From contig SKTG01000313.1 in the NCBI GenBank assembly GCA_007118045.1, forward strand, positions 1-6,797: a stretch of DNA of 6,797 nucleotides, read 5' to 3'. Position numbers and translations under genes: made by a program. The notes under the pieces were generated by a model, which saw only the letters and a program-made list of their open reading frames with translations, made no database searches and had not been told where the DNA came from. Below, piece after piece: positions 5,863-6,797 of the stretch. How positions within the stretch are numbered: the stretch's first letter is position 1; the number at the start of each line of letters is the position of its first letter. The stretch is from Nitriliruptoraceae bacterium (lineage in GTDB: Bacteria; Actinomycetota; Nitriliruptoria; Nitriliruptorales; Nitriliruptoraceae).

Positions 5863-6797
5863 GCACGGCGGCCGCTCCCCCGGTGATCGTCACCTCGGCG
5901 TTGACGAAACGCTACGGGGCGCACGTCGCCGTGCAGGATCTCGATCTCTCGGTCCGTCGCGGCGAGGTGTTCGGTCTGCTCGGACCGAACGGGGCCGGCA
6001 AGACCACGACGGTGCTCATGCTCCTCGGACTGTGCGAGCCGACCGCCGGCACCGCGCGGGTCCTGGGGCTCGATCCGAAGCGCGAGGCGCTCGACATCAA
6101 GCGTCGGGTGGGTTACCTGCCGGACGCCGTGGGCTTCTACGGCAACCTGACCGCCCGTGAGAACCTCCGCTACACGACGCGCCTCAACGGCATCGCCCGG
6201 CGGACGGCGGAGCAACGGATCGACGAGGCGTTGGCGCAGGTCGGCCTGACCGACGCCGCGGACCGGCCGACCGAGCAGTTCTCGCGCGGCATGCTGCAGC
6301 GGCTCGGCATCGCCGACGCGCTCGTGAAAGGCCCCGAGGTCCTGATCCTCGACGAGCCGACGATCGCGATCGACCCGCGCGGTGTCGAGGAGCTGCTGGG
6401 GCTGATCCGCCGTCTCCGCGACGAGCACGGCGTCACGGTCCTGCTGTCCTCCCATCTGCTGCACCAGGTGCAGGCGATCTGTGACCGGGTCGGCATCTTC
6501 GTCGCCGGGCGGCTGGTCGCCACCGGCTCGGTGGAGGAACTCGGTCGCGAGCTGTCCGACGGTCGCAGCACCGTCGAGTTGGCCGTGGCCGGCGACGCCG
6601 ACCGGGCCGAACAGGTCGTGCGGGCCCACCTGGGTGACGCCGAGGTGGCCCGCGACGACGGCCTGCTCCTCGTCACCAGCAGCGGCGACCCGCGGGCCGC
6701 GTTGAGCCGCACCCTGACCGAGTCCGGGCTACCGGTGACGCACCTGCGACTGCGGGTGAGCGAGCTCGACGACATCTACGTGCGCTACTTCGCGGAC
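5859..6797 (+). CDS. ABC-2-type transporter ATP-binding protein (3' end off the right edge)
   Basis: Starting at the ATG overlapping the previous stop, 313 codons are open to the window edge with no stop. This is the nucleotide-binding subunit of an ABC-2-type (CcmA/COG1131-like) transporter. Visible motifs are Walker A GPNGAGKTT (42-50, Lys48), a Q-loop region VGYLPDAVGFY with Asp89 in place of the usual Gln, the signature FSRGMLQR (141-148, a common variant of LSGGQ in this group), Walker B VLILDEP (Asp165, Glu166), a D-loop IAIDP, and the switch His199 in LLSSHLL. After residue 215 comes the C-terminal regulatory segment with VATGSVEEL, ending in VSELDDIYVRYF, so only a few residues are probably missing. 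It should energise a membrane permease encoded just beyond the window, working with the NEW3 protein. It is unlikely to power the upstream sugar-binding protein: it lacks the long C-terminal domain of MalK-type importer ATPases and lies in a different operon. Confidence 0.92.
   Translation, partial: MSTAAAPPVIVTSALTKRYGAHVAVQDLDLSVRRGEVFGLLGPNGAGKTTTVLMLLGLCEPTAGTARVLGLDPKREALDIKRRVGYLPDAVGFYGNLTARENLRYTTRLNGIARRTAEQRIDEALAQVGLTDAADRPTEQFSRGMLQRLGIADALVKGPEVLILDEPTIAIDPRGVEELLGLIRRLRDEHGVTVLLSSHLLHQVQAICDRVGIFVAGRLVATGSVEELGRELSDGRSTVELAVAGDADRAEQVVRAHLGDAEVARDDGLLLVTSSGDPRAALSRTLTESGLPVTHLRLRVSELDDIYVRYFAD

Noticed and set aside
5700..6775. Minus-strand frames opposite the ABC ATPase gene
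   Set aside because: The plus-strand frame has every ABC ATPase motif in order and is only cut by the window edge; the antisense frames are composition artefacts.
5859..6797. The idea that this ATPase powers the upstream sugar-binding protein
   Set aside because: Its length and motifs are of the ABC-2 type, without the C-terminal domain of MalK-type importer ATPases, and it is coupled to the NEW3 protein in a separate operon.

Overview
The window is very GC-rich DNA with strong G/C at third codon positions. Its proteins are almost free of lysine and crowded with Asp and Glu. This fits a high-GC actinobacterium, possibly a salt-adapted lineage such as the Nitriliruptoria; the lineage is an inference from composition only. 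No RNA genes, CRISPR arrays, insertion sequences or attachment sites were seen.

Layout, left to right: (1) on the minus strand, the N-terminal part of a small unrecognised membrane protein running off the left edge; (2) on the minus strand, a LacI-family repressor; (3) a short divergent control region with two copies of the same perfect 14-bp palindrome, TGACAGCGCTGTCA, 35 bp apart; (4) on the plus strand, a lipoprotein sugar-binding protein of an ABC importer (AglE-like), a strong GC hairpin, and a GH13 alpha-glucosidase; (5) a 180-bp gap with a terminator-like stem, a candidate promoter and a leader hairpin; (6) on the plus strand, a secreted membrane-anchored protein made of three NEW3-like beta domains, overlapping by ATGA a second gene for an ABC-2-type ATPase that runs off the right edge.

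Genes 2 to 4 form a compact alpha-glucoside uptake and hydrolysis locus. The repressor probably controls itself and the sugar genes through the twin operators, the lipoprotein captures an oligosaccharide such as maltose or trehalose outside the cell, and the cytoplasmic glucosidase cuts it to glucose. The permeases and ATPase of this importer are not here, so the binding protein must borrow a translocator encoded elsewhere. The ABC ATPase at the right edge is not that partner: it is of the ABC-2 (export or membrane-remodelling) type and is coupled to the NEW3 protein.

The least understood unit is the NEW3 protein plus ABC-2 ATPase pair, probably followed by a permease just outside the window. 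The cleanest sequence-level novelty is the nearly symmetric twin-operator divergent promoter.
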